Origin: CADEEN01 sp963706685 | GTDB taxonomy: Bacteria; Pseudomonadota; Gammaproteobacteria; Burkholderiales; Burkholderiaceae_C | DNA: 64,000 bases | Direction: 5' to 3' | NCBI GenBank assembly: GCA_963706685.1 | Contig: CAVPMY010000012.1 | Coordinates: 56,489-120,488 of the forward strand | Notes under the pieces: model-generated | Seen by the model: the letters and a program-made list of their open reading frames with translations, nothing else | Told to the model about the DNA's origin: nothing | Databases searched by the model: none | Shown here: positions 22,385 to 35,910 of the stretch, in pieces | Layout of the letters: every line of letters begins with the position of its first letter | Position numbering within the stretch: the first letter of the stretch is position 1 | Position numbers and translations under genes: made by a program

Positions 22385-24562
22385 TTACTGCAGGCTGTCG
22401 ATCCAGTTGGCCAGCATCTGCAGCGCCTTCTCGTCGACCAGCGAAACGCCCACAGGCGGCATGCGCACGTTGCCGTCGCTCGACGCGGCGCGCTGCCAGA
22501 GCAGGCTGTTGGCATGGTTGCCCGCAACGACGCGCGTGCCGGCGGTGCTGCCCTGGTTGCCAACGCCCACCAGCAGCGTGTCGGCCAGCGAGGTGGTGTA
22601 GCGCAAGTCCATGTTCACCGGCGTCGGGCCGCCCGGGCGGTGGCAGATCGAGCAATTGGTGTCGAGGTAGGCGCGCGCGCGCGTGCCCAGTGCCGCCGAC
22701 TCGTTCGCCGGGTCGGGCATGGCGGCGAACTGACTGGCCGCGCCGATGTCCTGGCTGAACACGCCGATGTGGTTGAGCGTGCGCAGCTGGTTGTCGCTGC
22801 GGCCGGTTGCGGCATAGGTGTGGTTGCCGTTGAACTGCAGCGTGTTCAGGCCGAGCACGCGGCCGCTGGCCTGGGTGTGGCACTGCAGGCACTGCGCCGG
22901 GCTCGGGAAGTCGTAGGTCAGCGTCGTCGCCGTGTTGGTGGCCGGGTCGAGCGCCTGGTAGGTGGCGCTCGCCGCGCCGCTCAACAGGTCGGCGTCCTGC
23001 TGGTCGGCGCGCCAGCGGTAGGTGAAGCCAGCCCAGCCGTCGGTGCGGTGCACCATGACACGCGTTTCCACGCGCGTCGTGCTGCCGTCGGCCAGCGGCA
23101 GGTCGAAGTGCTTGACCGTGATCGTGCCCACCGGGAACGTCCACGGGTTGTCGGCTGCGAACTGGATGCTCTGTCCATCCGGCAGCACGAGCCAGCGCCG
23201 CTTGGCCGCGCCGTTGGACCAGAACGGCGCGTTGATGGTGTAGTCGATCATGAACGGTGCCGGCGTCAGCGCCGCGGTGTCGCTGAACAGGCCGGTGGCC
23301 GAAAGCGTGGCCGGCATCGTCGCACCGCTGCTGCCGCCGCCGCCGGTTTCCTCGAAGCGATAGACCTCGCCCTGTCCCGTCACCAGGTAGATCTCGCCAT
23401 TGGGTCCCTGGCCGATGGTCTGCGGCTGCCCCTGGCCGATCGACACGGCTTCGGTGTTGTCGACGAAGTTGCCGCTGCCGTCGGTGCGCACGGCCCACAG
23501 CGCCGGCGTGTTGAAGTCCGAGTACAGGTAGCGACCCACCAAGCTCGGCAGCGCGCTGCCGCGATAGACGAAGCCGCCGATGATGGCCACGCCCGTGGCG
23601 TGGGAGTATTGATAGACCGCCGGCTCGAAGTCGCTGTACGGGCGGTTTCCGGGGTTGTCGTAGGCCAGGTCGCCCTCGAAATATGGCCAGCCGTAATTCG
23701 CGCCCTTGTTGATGCGGTTGACCTCCTCGCGGTCACTCTGGCCGACGTCGCCGCACCACAGGTTGCCGTCGGCCGTGGTCGCGGCCCGATCGAAGTTGCA
23801 GCGCCACGGATTGCGGAATCCGTAGGCCCAGACCGGACTGCCGGCGAAAGGGTTGTCCGCAGGGATGCTGAAGGTGGCGTTGCTGTTGACGCGGATGCGC
23901 AGGATCTTGCCGAACAGCGACGACGTGTCTTGCACGAGGTGCAGGTTGCCGCCGTCGCCCGTCGACAGATACAGCATGCCGTCGGGACCAAAGGCGAGCC
24001 AGCCGCCGAAGTGGTCCTGGCTCGGGTGGTCATACTCGAGCACGGTGGTTTCCGACGCCGCAGAGGCGACGCTGCCGCCCACGCTGTTCATCGTGAAGCG
24101 TGAAACGCGCACCTTGCGTGTGCCGGTGGTGACGTAGGAGACGTAGAAGTAGCGATTGCTCGTAAAGGCCGGATCGAACGCCAGGCCCAGCATGCCGTTC
24201 TCGCCGGCGCTGTCGTCCACCTTGGCGCTGATGTCGACGACGGTGCTGGCCTGCGTCACGTTGCCGTTGATGGCGAAGACCTTGACCACGCCGTTGCGGT
24301 CGGTGCTGAAGAAGCGGTTGCTGCCATCGCCGGCCGCCACCAGGCTGGTCGCGCCGGGAAGCCTCAACCCGGGAAAGGCGTTGACCGCGCGCACCGGGCC
24401 GCTGCCGGCAGGCGCGGTCGGGATCTGCAGGCCGCTCACACCGACGCGCGCATCCAGGCCGTAATTCCCACTGCCACTGCCACCGCCACCGCTGCTGCCC
24501 CCACCACCGCCGCAACCGGCCAGCGCCAATACAAGACTCAACGTCCCAACAAGAATTCTCAT
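22385..24562 (-). CDS. PQQ-type soluble sugar dehydrogenase fused to a diheme cytochrome-like domain, lipoprotein
   Basis: A 725-residue exported protein. The N-terminus is a lipoprotein signal (LSLVLALAGC followed by Gly/Ser repeats). About residues 60-420 are a six-bladed propeller of the GSDH/sorbosone dehydrogenase family: FFSTDRNGVVKVF, MLGLAFDPAF, GMLYLSTGDGG, YGFRNPWRCNFD, WCGDVGQSDREEVN and NYGWPYFEGD. After a Gly/Ser linker a second region carries two heme c attachment sites, CLQCH (C557) and CSICH (C637), with MPPVG near the end as a possible axial Met. It should oxidise sugars or alcohols outside the inner membrane and pass electrons straight to its own hemes. No PQQ synthesis genes lie in this window. 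Confidence 0.87.
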   Translation of the reverse strand: MRILVGTLSLVLALAGCGGGGGSSGGGGSGSGNYGLDARVGVSGLQIPTAPAGSGPVRAVNAFPGLRLPGATSLVAAGDGSNRFFSTDRNGVVKVFAINGNVTQASTVVDISAKVDDSAGENGMLGLAFDPAFTSNRYFYVSYVTTGTRKVRVSRFTMNSVGGSVASAASETTVLEYDHPSQDHFGGWLAFGPDGMLYLSTGDGGNLHLVQDTSSLFGKILRIRVNSNATFSIPADNPFAGSPVWAYGFRNPWRCNFDRAATTADGNLWCGDVGQSDREEVNRINKGANYGWPYFEGDLAYDNPGNRPYSDFEPAVYQYSHATGVAIIGGFVYRGSALPSLVGRYLYSDFNTPALWAVRTDGSGNFVDNTEAVSIGQGQPQTIGQGPNGEIYLVTGQGEVYRFEETGGGGSSGATMPATLSATGLFSDTAALTPAPFMIDYTINAPFWSNGAAKRRWLVLPDGQSIQFAADNPWTFPVGTITVKHFDLPLADGSTTRVETRVMVHRTDGWAGFTYRWRADQQDADLLSGAASATYQALDPATNTATTLTYDFPSPAQCLQCHTQASGRVLGLNTLQFNGNHTYAATGRSDNQLRTLNHIGVFSQDIGAASQFAAMPDPANESAALGTRARAYLDTNCSICHRPGGPTPVNMDLRYTTSLADTLLVGVGNQGSTAGTRVVAGNHANSLLWQRAASSDGNVRMPPVGVSLVDEKALQMLANWIDSLQ

Positions 24563-24741
24563 GTCGTCATGCTCACAAATTTCGTTATGCCCCTTATGCC
24601 ACGGTCCGGCAACTTCGCAGGTCGCAAGAGGTTACTGCAGCACGCACGACAGGGTTGAACCCCCCGAGCCGCGGGCTCTCGCAGGGGGTGGTTGTGGTGC
24701 CACGACAATGCTGTCCATGTGCCCGCTAGACAACAGCCTGC

Positions 24742-25950
24742 ATGAATCCTGACGCCGCCGCGCTGTGGCGAGGCCCGCGTTGGACGCTCGCGCTGATGCT
24801 GGCCGGCCTGGGCATGCTGGGTCCGTTTTCGATCGATACCTACTTGCCGGCCTTCGACGGCATCGCGCATACGCTCAGCGCGTCTCCGCTGCAGCTGCAG
24901 CAAACGCTGTCGGCGTACCTGTTCGGCTTCGCGGCGATGAACCTGTTTCACGGCGCGCTGGCCGACAGCTTCGGCCGCCGGCCGGTGGTCATCACGGGCC
25001 TGGCCGTATTTGCATTGGCGTCGGTGGGTTGTGCGCTGTCGCCGACCATCGGCAGCCTGATCGGCTTTCGCGCTTTGCAAGGCATGGCCGCAGGCGCGGG
25101 CATGATCGTCTCGCGCACGATCATTCGCGACATGTTCCCACCGGCCGACGCGCAGCGCGTGATGAGCCAGGTGACGATCTACTTTGGCGTCGCACCGGCC
25201 GTGGCGCCGATGGTCGGCGGCTATCTGTTCGTGCATGCCGACTGGCACGCGATCTTCTGGTTCCTGGCCGGCGTCAGCGCGCTGCTGCTGGTGCTCAACA
25301 CGCGCCTGCTGCCGGAGACGCTGCACGCCACGCAAAAGCAAGCCTTCAATGCACGCAACCTGATGCGCGGCTATGTGCAGCTCGGCGCCGACCCGCGCTT
25401 TCTCGCGCTGTGCCTGGCCAGCGGCGTGCCGTTCAACGGCATGTTCCTCTACGTGCTGTCGGCGCCGGCTTGGCTCGGTGGCCTGCTCGATCTGGCGCCG
25501 ACCGAGTACTACTGGTTCTTCATGCTGACCGTGAGCGGCATCATGGGCGGCGCCTGGTTGTCGGGCCGTGTCGCCGGGCGCATCGACACGGGCAAGCAGA
25601 TTCGCCGCGGCCTGAACATCATGGCGCTGGCGACGCTGGTCAACATCGCGCTCAATGCCCTGCTGCCATCGCCGCACTGGGCCTGGGCGCTGCCGCCGGT
25701 GGCGCTGTTTGCATTCGGCTGGGCGTTGATGGTGCCGGTGGTGACGATCAAGGTGCTCGACCTGGTGCCCGAGCGGCGCGGCATGGCCTCGTCGCTGCAG
25801 GCCTTCGTCGGCAGCGTCGCCAACGGCCTCGTCGCCGGTGTGGTGTCGCCGCTGGTCATGCACTCGGCGCTGCTGTTGGCGTTGACCTCTGCGGGATTCT
25901 TGTTGGTGGGTCTGCTGGCGTGGCAGTGGGTCAAGAAACGGGTTCCTTGA
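24742..25950 (+). CDS. Bcr/CflA-type MFS drug exporter
   Basis: A 402-residue inner-membrane proton antiporter with 12 predicted helices. Motifs of the DHA1 family are clear: GMLGPFSIDTYLPAFDGIA in helix 1, the loop motif ADSFGRRPVVITG after helix 2, and GMAAGAGMIVSRTIIRDMF in helix 4-5. Relatives export bicyclomycin, chloramphenicol, sulfonamides or small metabolites such as cysteine. No regulator is adjacent, so the substrate cannot be assigned. Start ATG 24742 gives the usual short N-terminal tail. Confidence 0.9.
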   Translation: MNPDAAALWRGPRWTLALMLAGLGMLGPFSIDTYLPAFDGIAHTLSASPLQLQQTLSAYLFGFAAMNLFHGALADSFGRRPVVITGLAVFALASVGCALSPTIGSLIGFRALQGMAAGAGMIVSRTIIRDMFPPADAQRVMSQVTIYFGVAPAVAPMVGGYLFVHADWHAIFWFLAGVSALLLVLNTRLLPETLHATQKQAFNARNLMRGYVQLGADPRFLALCLASGVPFNGMFLYVLSAPAWLGGLLDLAPTEYYWFFMLTVSGIMGGAWLSGRVAGRIDTGKQIRRGLNIMALATLVNIALNALLPSPHWAWALPPVALFAFGWALMVPVVTIKVLDLVPERRGMASSLQAFVGSVANGLVAGVVSPLVMHSALLLALTSAGFLLVGLLAWQWVKKRVP

Positions 25951-26048
25951 CCCCAGGCGGAGCGGGTTCGCCGCGACGCCGCACGCTCGTCAGCAAAGTA
26001 CTGGCCAAAGCGCCAATGCCTGCGTGGTCGGCACCGAGTCGGGCGCAC

Positions 26049-27029
26049 TCACTTGCAGTCGAGCGCGCGCGCCGCGCCGAGCAGAGCTGGCGCCGGCGCC
26101 GTGATCACCCACACAGGCACCGCTTCCAGGTACGAGCGAAAGCGCCCCTTGTCTTCGAATCGGCTGCGAAACGGCAGTGATTCAAAGCGCTTGCCCAGGC
26201 GTGGCACGATGCCGCCGCCGATAAAGACGCCGCCGCGTGCGCCGAGCGTGAGGGCGAGGTTGCCGGCCACCGTGCCGAGCAGCGCGGCAAAGGTAGAGAC
26301 CGCTTCTTCGCACTGCAAATCATGGTTCGCTGCGTCGCGCTCGCTGCGCGCCACCACCTGCGCGGGGTCGAGTGACTGTGCCGACTCGCCGTCGAGCCTG
26401 CACGCCGCTTCGTACAGATTGACGAGCCCCGGCCCGGACAGTGCGCGCTCGGCAGAGGCATGGCCAAAGCGCTCACGCAAGACCGCCAGCAGCGCCGCCT
26501 CGCGCGCGTTGCCTGCGGCCAGCGTGGCGTGCCCGCCCTCGCCGGCGATCACACACCAGCCGCCCTGTCCATTGCTGACCAGGCCCGAGACACCGAGGCC
26601 CGTGCCGGGGCCGATCACGGCCAGTGCTGCGCCGGGCACTGTGGCACCGCCACCAACAGCCTGACGATCTGCGTCCGACAACACGGGCAGAGCGTGCGCA
26701 AGCGCCTCGAAATCGTTGAGTACCCGCAGGCGCTCGGCGCCCAGTTGCCGGCGCAAGGCGTCGATCGAGAACGACCAGGGATGATTGGTCATCCTGACGA
26801 CATCGCCGGTGACCGGTGTGGCGATGCCGAAGGCCACGTCGAGCGGCGTTGGCAGTGCGCGCTGCTTCAAGTAAGCCGCGATGCACTCGCCGATCGACGC
26901 ATGCTCGCTCACTGCGAGCGTGCTCGCGTGCGATATCGCATCGCCGGGCGCAGCCTGCCACGCCCAACGCGCGTTGGTGCCGCCAACGTCACCCAGCAGT
27001 CTGGGGAACCTTGTTCGATGGTCCGTCAC
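26049..27029 (-). CDS. glk: Glucokinase
   Basis: Phosphorylates glucose to glucose-6-phosphate in the cytosol. The 326-residue protein carries the N-terminal phosphate loop LLGDVGGTNARWAW, sugar-binding MTNHPWSFSI and VLNDFEALAHAL, the second phosphate motif VIGPGTGLGVSGLV and the adenosine motif GGVFIGGGIVPRL. This is the E. coli Glk type, without ROK-family zinc motif. It may supply glucose-6-phosphate from the sugars freed by the GH32, GlgX and MalQ enzymes downstream, though those genes are on the other strand. It ends 98 bp from the convergent exporter gene. Confidence 0.93.
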   Translation of the reverse strand: MTDHRTRFPRLLGDVGGTNARWAWQAAPGDAISHASTLAVSEHASIGECIAAYLKQRALPTPLDVAFGIATPVTGDVVRMTNHPWSFSIDALRRQLGAERLRVLNDFEALAHALPVLSDADRQAVGGGATVPGAALAVIGPGTGLGVSGLVSNGQGGWCVIAGEGGHATLAAGNAREAALLAVLRERFGHASAERALSGPGLVNLYEAACRLDGESAQSLDPAQVVARSERDAANHDLQCEEAVSTFAALLGTVAGNLALTLGARGGVFIGGGIVPRLGKRFESLPFRSRFEDKGRFRSYLEAVPVWVITAPAPALLGAARALDCK

Positions 27030-27047
27030 CTGATTCTCGCGTTCGAC

Positions 27048-29252
27048 TCAGTCCGGCACGAACAGCGTGCGCTGCTCGAAGTTGATGCGCTCGCTGCTGG
27101 CCGGGCTGGCCGACCACTCCGGCACGTTGGCCATCGTGATCGCCGGCGCGCCGGCGCCGCGCGGCAGCGTGCGCACGACCTGCGACGGCGGCAGGGCGCT
27201 GCCGTGGGTCAGGTGCGCGTGCATGGCATTCAAGGCCCGGATCAGGTAGACATGCAGCGGCACATAGCGCTCCGGGTAGCCGGGAAAGCCCAGGAAGGCA
27301 TCGAAGTGCTGTGCGTTGGTCACTTCGATGTAGCTCGTCGTCGCCGCGTTGCCGTGGCGTCCGCGGCCTTCGGCCAGTTGTTGCGCGCCGTAGTAGGCCC
27401 GCGAGCTGTGGTTCACCGGGATCAACGCGTCAGATCGGCCGTGCACGATCAGCGCCGGTTTGCCGCGCAGCCTGCCGTCGAGCAACACGTCGTTGATGCT
27501 GTGGCGAACGCGCCGCGCGATTGACCCGCGGCCGGTGACCAGGTCGCGCTGGCACAACGCGCCGTCGAGCGCGAGGTCGAGCTGGCCGCTGGACGGCGAC
27601 GCGGCGAACAGATCACGTTTGCCGGCGCCGGGCGTGGCGGCGTTGGCGGCGTCGTTGTAGACGAGGTTCACACCCGCGGTCGGCGGAATGCCGTTGCCGG
27701 TGGCGAAGCTTGCGAGTTGCAGTGCCGGCAGCAGTTCCACCGGGTCGCCGCTGGCGCTCGTCGCCGCAAAGCTGAAACCGCACAGGTTGTCGGCGACGCT
27801 GGCGCGCGCATAGGCGTTGCTGTAGGTCACCGCGATCGCCGGTGTTGCGAAGGCGTAGTGCGAGAGCTGCAGCGCTTCGCTGTCGGCGAGCCAGCCGTAG
27901 GTGCGAAGCTGGGCGCGCGCGTCGGCTGACTGTTCGGCCAGCGTGGCGCCGCTGATGACGCCGTTGGCGGCCAGGCCGGCGCAGCGCGCCGCCGCTTGCG
28001 ACAACACGGTCGGCGTGAGCGCGGCGACGAAGAGATAGCCTGCGCTGTCCGCGGGCGCCAGCGTGGCTGCGGCGCAGGGCTGCAGCAGGTTGGCGACGCT
28101 GAAGTAGTCCATCAGCGGCTTGCCGATCGTCGGCTGTTCGACACCGCCTTGCACGATTCGCAGCCGCCTCACATCGCGCGGCTGGGCATTCGGCTCGGTC
28201 ACGGCCACGCCGTCGATCAGACCGTCGCGATCCTGCTCGGCGGCAGCCAGGGCGGCGGTGGCGCCGTTTGAAATGCCCGAGGCAATGACGATCGTGTTCC
28301 TGCGGTCGAGCATGACGCGCTTGTGTCCGCGGTGGCCGCTGCTGCCGAACTGTTCGTTGAGCACGTAGAACGCCATGCGCACCGCCTGCAGCGTGTTCCT
28401 GCCCCAATCGCTCTCGGGGTTGCGTTGCGAATGAGCGTGCTTGTAGGCAATGCGGTTCGGTGTTGCGGCATTGAACGCGGCGCGTTCGGCGTTGCCGAGG
28501 GTGGCGGTGAAGTGCGAGGCCGCAGCCGCGGTGACGGCATCGGTGCGCGTGCCGTCGATCAGCCCGACTTGGTTGGATTCCAGGTCATGCAGACCGTTGC
28601 CGGTGCCTTTATCGGTGTAGGCCACAGCGCAGCCCTGCTTGAGCCCCCACTCGCCGGACGCGCCGATGGCGCCGTAGATGCCGCGCGAACCTGACGAGGT
28701 GGCGGTGACGATGCAGGCCCGGCCCGGGTCGAAGCTCGCCGGCACCTGCACCATCAACGTGACGTTGCGCCGGCCACTGCCGTCGTCGGCATAGGCGATG
28801 TACTCCCAGCCCGCGATCTTGCCCTGGCCGGCGGTGATCAGGCCGGCGTTGCTGACGTTGGGGCCGTACAGCGTGCCGTAGCCGCCCGTGGGCAGGATGT
28901 CGAGCACCGCGCGGTAGTTGCCGTGGATGGCATTGCGCCGCAACTCGGCCGGCGTCGGCGCGAGGGGATTGGCGAACGCCGGTGCGGCTGCCAGCAGGCC
29001 GGTGGCGCCGAGGCCGCCGGTCAGCAGGTCGTCGCCCGACTCGCCGCACCATGCGCCCGCCACCGGGCAGTCGCCGGCCGCGTAGTGGCGGCTCGAGATG
29101 TCGCCGCCAATGAAGCGCGGCTTGACGTTGGTGCCGCCGGAGCGGGCGGCGGCCAAGTCGTCGTTGTCGTGGGCGCTGGCCGGCGCGGACAGTGCCAAGG
29201 CGACGACGGCCAGCACAGCGAGTGCAGGATTCATGGAGACAGGGTGGAACAT
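27048..29252 (-). CDS. D-(-)-3-hydroxybutyrate oligomer hydrolase
   Basis: A 734-residue secreted or periplasmic esterase that cleaves oligomers of 3-hydroxybutyrate from polyhydroxybutyrate breakdown to monomers. It has an N-terminal signal peptide (NPALAVLAVVALALSAPASA) and the family features RNAIHGNYRAVLDIL, CIVTATSSGSRGIYG, YTDKGTGNGLHDLE, a serine-hydrolase nucleophile region VIASGISNGATAALAA (about residue 325) and, far downstream, PALIVHGRSDALIPVN with the acid and TNAQHFDAFLGFPGY with the His. Start ATG 29252 follows GCGGAGA; the second ATG at 29234 is an alternative. The 3HB oligomer hydrolase family is typical of Burkholderiales that store PHB. Confidence 0.88.
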   Translation of the reverse strand: MFHPVSMNPALAVLAVVALALSAPASAHDNDDLAAARSGGTNVKPRFIGGDISSRHYAAGDCPVAGAWCGESGDDLLTGGLGATGLLAAAPAFANPLAPTPAELRRNAIHGNYRAVLDILPTGGYGTLYGPNVSNAGLITAGQGKIAGWEYIAYADDGSGRRNVTLMVQVPASFDPGRACIVTATSSGSRGIYGAIGASGEWGLKQGCAVAYTDKGTGNGLHDLESNQVGLIDGTRTDAVTAAAASHFTATLGNAERAAFNAATPNRIAYKHAHSQRNPESDWGRNTLQAVRMAFYVLNEQFGSSGHRGHKRVMLDRRNTIVIASGISNGATAALAAAEQDRDGLIDGVAVTEPNAQPRDVRRLRIVQGGVEQPTIGKPLMDYFSVANLLQPCAAATLAPADSAGYLFVAALTPTVLSQAAARCAGLAANGVISGATLAEQSADARAQLRTYGWLADSEALQLSHYAFATPAIAVTYSNAYARASVADNLCGFSFAATSASGDPVELLPALQLASFATGNGIPPTAGVNLVYNDAANAATPGAGKRDLFAASPSSGQLDLALDGALCQRDLVTGRGSIARRVRHSINDVLLDGRLRGKPALIVHGRSDALIPVNHSSRAYYGAQQLAEGRGRHGNAATTSYIEVTNAQHFDAFLGFPGYPERYVPLHVYLIRALNAMHAHLTHGSALPPSQVVRTLPRGAGAPAITMANVPEWSASPASSERINFEQRTLFVPD

Positions 29253-29449
29253 GGATTCTCCGCGGACAGTGGGACCGATGGGACAGATCGGCTCATTGTG
29301 CAGTGCAGCGTGCCGCCGGCAGCCCCGTGGAAGCACGGGGACCCGGGGAAGGCACCGCTCGCGCCCCACAAGCTGAGCCGCCGGGCCTCGCGCCGTGCCG
29401 GTGGAAATGCCGATGACGCCGCGCAGCGAGGCAATACACTAGAGGGTTG

Positions 29450-30997
29450 ATGCCAGTCGCCGCCGTTTCTGAACCCGTCCCAGTCGATCTGCCGCAGGAC
29501 TCGGCAGCCGTCGTGCAGTTGCCGGCGGGCCGCCGCGAACTCTGGCGGCCGCAGTATCACTACTCGCCGCACAAGCATTGGATGAACGACCCCAATGGCT
29601 TGATCTGTCACGACGGCGAGTTCCACCACTTCTACCAGTACAACCCGTTCGGCGCCCAGTGGGGCCACATGAGCTGGGGCCATGCGGTGAGCACGGACCT
29701 CGTCCATTGGCACGAGTTGCCGGTGGCGATTGCCGAGGACTGGCGCGTCTCGATTTTTTCGGGCAGCGTGGTCATCGACAAGCGCAACCGGGCCGGCTTT
29801 GGCGCCGGCGCCTGGGTGGCCATCTACACCGGCTGCGTCGGCCTGCCGGTCGGCGGCCGGCAAGCGCAGGAGCTGGCCTACAGTACCGATCGCGGCCGCA
29901 CCTGGACGAAGTACGAAGACAACCCCGTGCTCGACCTCGGTCTGCGCGATTTCCGCGCCCCCAAGGTCTTCTTCCACACCCGCATCCTGCGTTGGGTCAT
30001 GGTGGCCGCGCTGCCACCAGAGCGTTGCGTCGTCTTCTTCACCTCGCATGACCTGAAATGCTGGAGCGAAACCAGCCGCTTCAGCCTGCCGCTGCCGGGC
30101 GACTGGCGCAGCACCTGGGAGAGCCCCGACCTGATCGAGCTGCCGGTGCCAGGCGAGCGCAGCACGTGGATGCTCAAGATCGATCTGCTCGATCGCCTCG
30201 ATCCAGGCCTGTCGGGTGGTTGTGGCACGCGCCTGTTCTTCGGCGATTTTGACGGCGAGTGCTTCACGCTCGATGCGCGCAGCACCCCTCACGGCGGCGC
30301 GTTGGCCGACCATGGTGCCGACTTCCACGCCGCGCTGTCGTGGGCGGGTCTGCCCGGCTGGCCGATCTGGATCGCGCGCATGAACAACCGCCGCTATGCG
30401 CGCCAGGTGGCCACGCGGCCGTGGCGCGGTTCGATGACACTGCCACGCGAGATCTCGCTGGCTCGAGGCGCTGACGGCTACCTGCACCTGCGCCAGTTCC
30501 CGGTGCCGGCATTGCGAGGCTTGCGCCGCGAGCGCTTCGAACATGGCCGCATGACGCTGGCGCGCGGCAAGGGCCGCGCGCTGTTGCCCGACGAAGCCGA
30601 TGGCCGCGCGCTGGAGATCCACCTCGACGGCATCGAGCCCGGCGTCGGCTGGCAACTGCACCTGCGGACCGGGGGCGAGGAGTACACGCGCGTCGGCTAC
30701 TACCCGGCGCGCAGCGTTCTCTACATCGATCGTGGACGTTCGGGCCATATCCCGGGCGACGATGCCGGCTTCGTCGCGCGCAGCGAAGCGCCGTGTACGC
30801 CGCCGCGCAATCTGCGCGTCTGGGTCGATTGGGCATCGGTCGAGGTCTTTGCCGACGACGGCAGCACGGTCATCAGCGCGCAGATCTTTCCCAACGACAG
30901 CAGCCGCGGCGCCTTGCTCTACGCCGCCGGCGGCGACGCGAGTTTCGCGTCGGTCTGCGTCTGGACGCTCGACGCTGCGCGATTCACGCAGGCCTAG
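29450..30997 (+). CDS. Glycoside hydrolase family 32 protein (levanase/sucrose hydrolase type) with altered RDP motif
   Basis: A 515-residue beta-fructosidase-fold protein: five-bladed propeller (about 30-340) and C-terminal beta-sandwich (about 360-510). The nucleophile motif HKHWMNDPNGL is present, as are FSGSVVIDK and the acid/base segment STWESPDLIELP (usual form ECPDL, here ESPDL). The transition-state motif FRDPKV instead reads FRAPKV (A170, codon GCC at 29957-29959), which would remove a key Asp unless it is a base error. No signal peptide is seen, so it should act in the cytosol on sucrose or short fructans. A TTG at 29447 precedes the ATG; AGAGGG lies just upstream. It leads the glycogen-degrading gene series. 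Confidence 0.85.
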   Translation: MPVAAVSEPVPVDLPQDSAAVVQLPAGRRELWRPQYHYSPHKHWMNDPNGLICHDGEFHHFYQYNPFGAQWGHMSWGHAVSTDLVHWHELPVAIAEDWRVSIFSGSVVIDKRNRAGFGAGAWVAIYTGCVGLPVGGRQAQELAYSTDRGRTWTKYEDNPVLDLGLRDFRAPKVFFHTRILRWVMVAALPPERCVVFFTSHDLKCWSETSRFSLPLPGDWRSTWESPDLIELPVPGERSTWMLKIDLLDRLDPGLSGGCGTRLFFGDFDGECFTLDARSTPHGGALADHGADFHAALSWAGLPGWPIWIARMNNRRYARQVATRPWRGSMTLPREISLARGADGYLHLRQFPVPALRGLRRERFEHGRMTLARGKGRALLPDEADGRALEIHLDGIEPGVGWQLHLRTGGEEYTRVGYYPARSVLYIDRGRSGHIPGDDAGFVARSEAPCTPPRNLRVWVDWASVEVFADDGSTVISAQIFPNDSSRGALLYAAGGDASFASVCVWTLDAARFTQA

Positions 30998-31091
30998 CGC
31001 AGTCCAACGCCATGGGCGTGGGCGTCGAACTTGCTCTGAATAAATCGATGGCTCGTTCGATATCTCGGGCCTGACCAAAGTAGGATGCCGG

Positions 31092-33656
<2,565 letters not shown>

Positions 33657-33745
33657 ACGCCGCACTGGCCGCGCACAGGTTCACGCTCCTGGCCGGCGAT
33701 CGCCCGCAGAATCGCGGCATCGACACCACGTCCCAGCAGTAACCC

Positions 33746-35827
<2,082 letters not shown>

Positions 35828-35836
35828 GATGAAACA

Positions 35837-35903
35837 GCCCCCACGCTCACTCCGTTCGCTGCCCCCCGAGGGGGCGCCAGTGCGCTTGGGACGGCCCGGC
35901 ACG
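35837..35903. repeat. REP-like repeat between glgX and malQ
   Basis: The gap holds CCCCCACGCTCACTCCGTTC, GCTGCCCCCCGAGGGGGC (an inverted repeat of C and G runs) and a final GGGACGGCCCGGC. It is the most complete of three related elements in the window (others at 17735-17778 and inside matB). A C-run/G-run stem could fold in RNA between the two cistrons. Confidence 0.55.
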
Positions 35904-35910
35904 CACTGAC

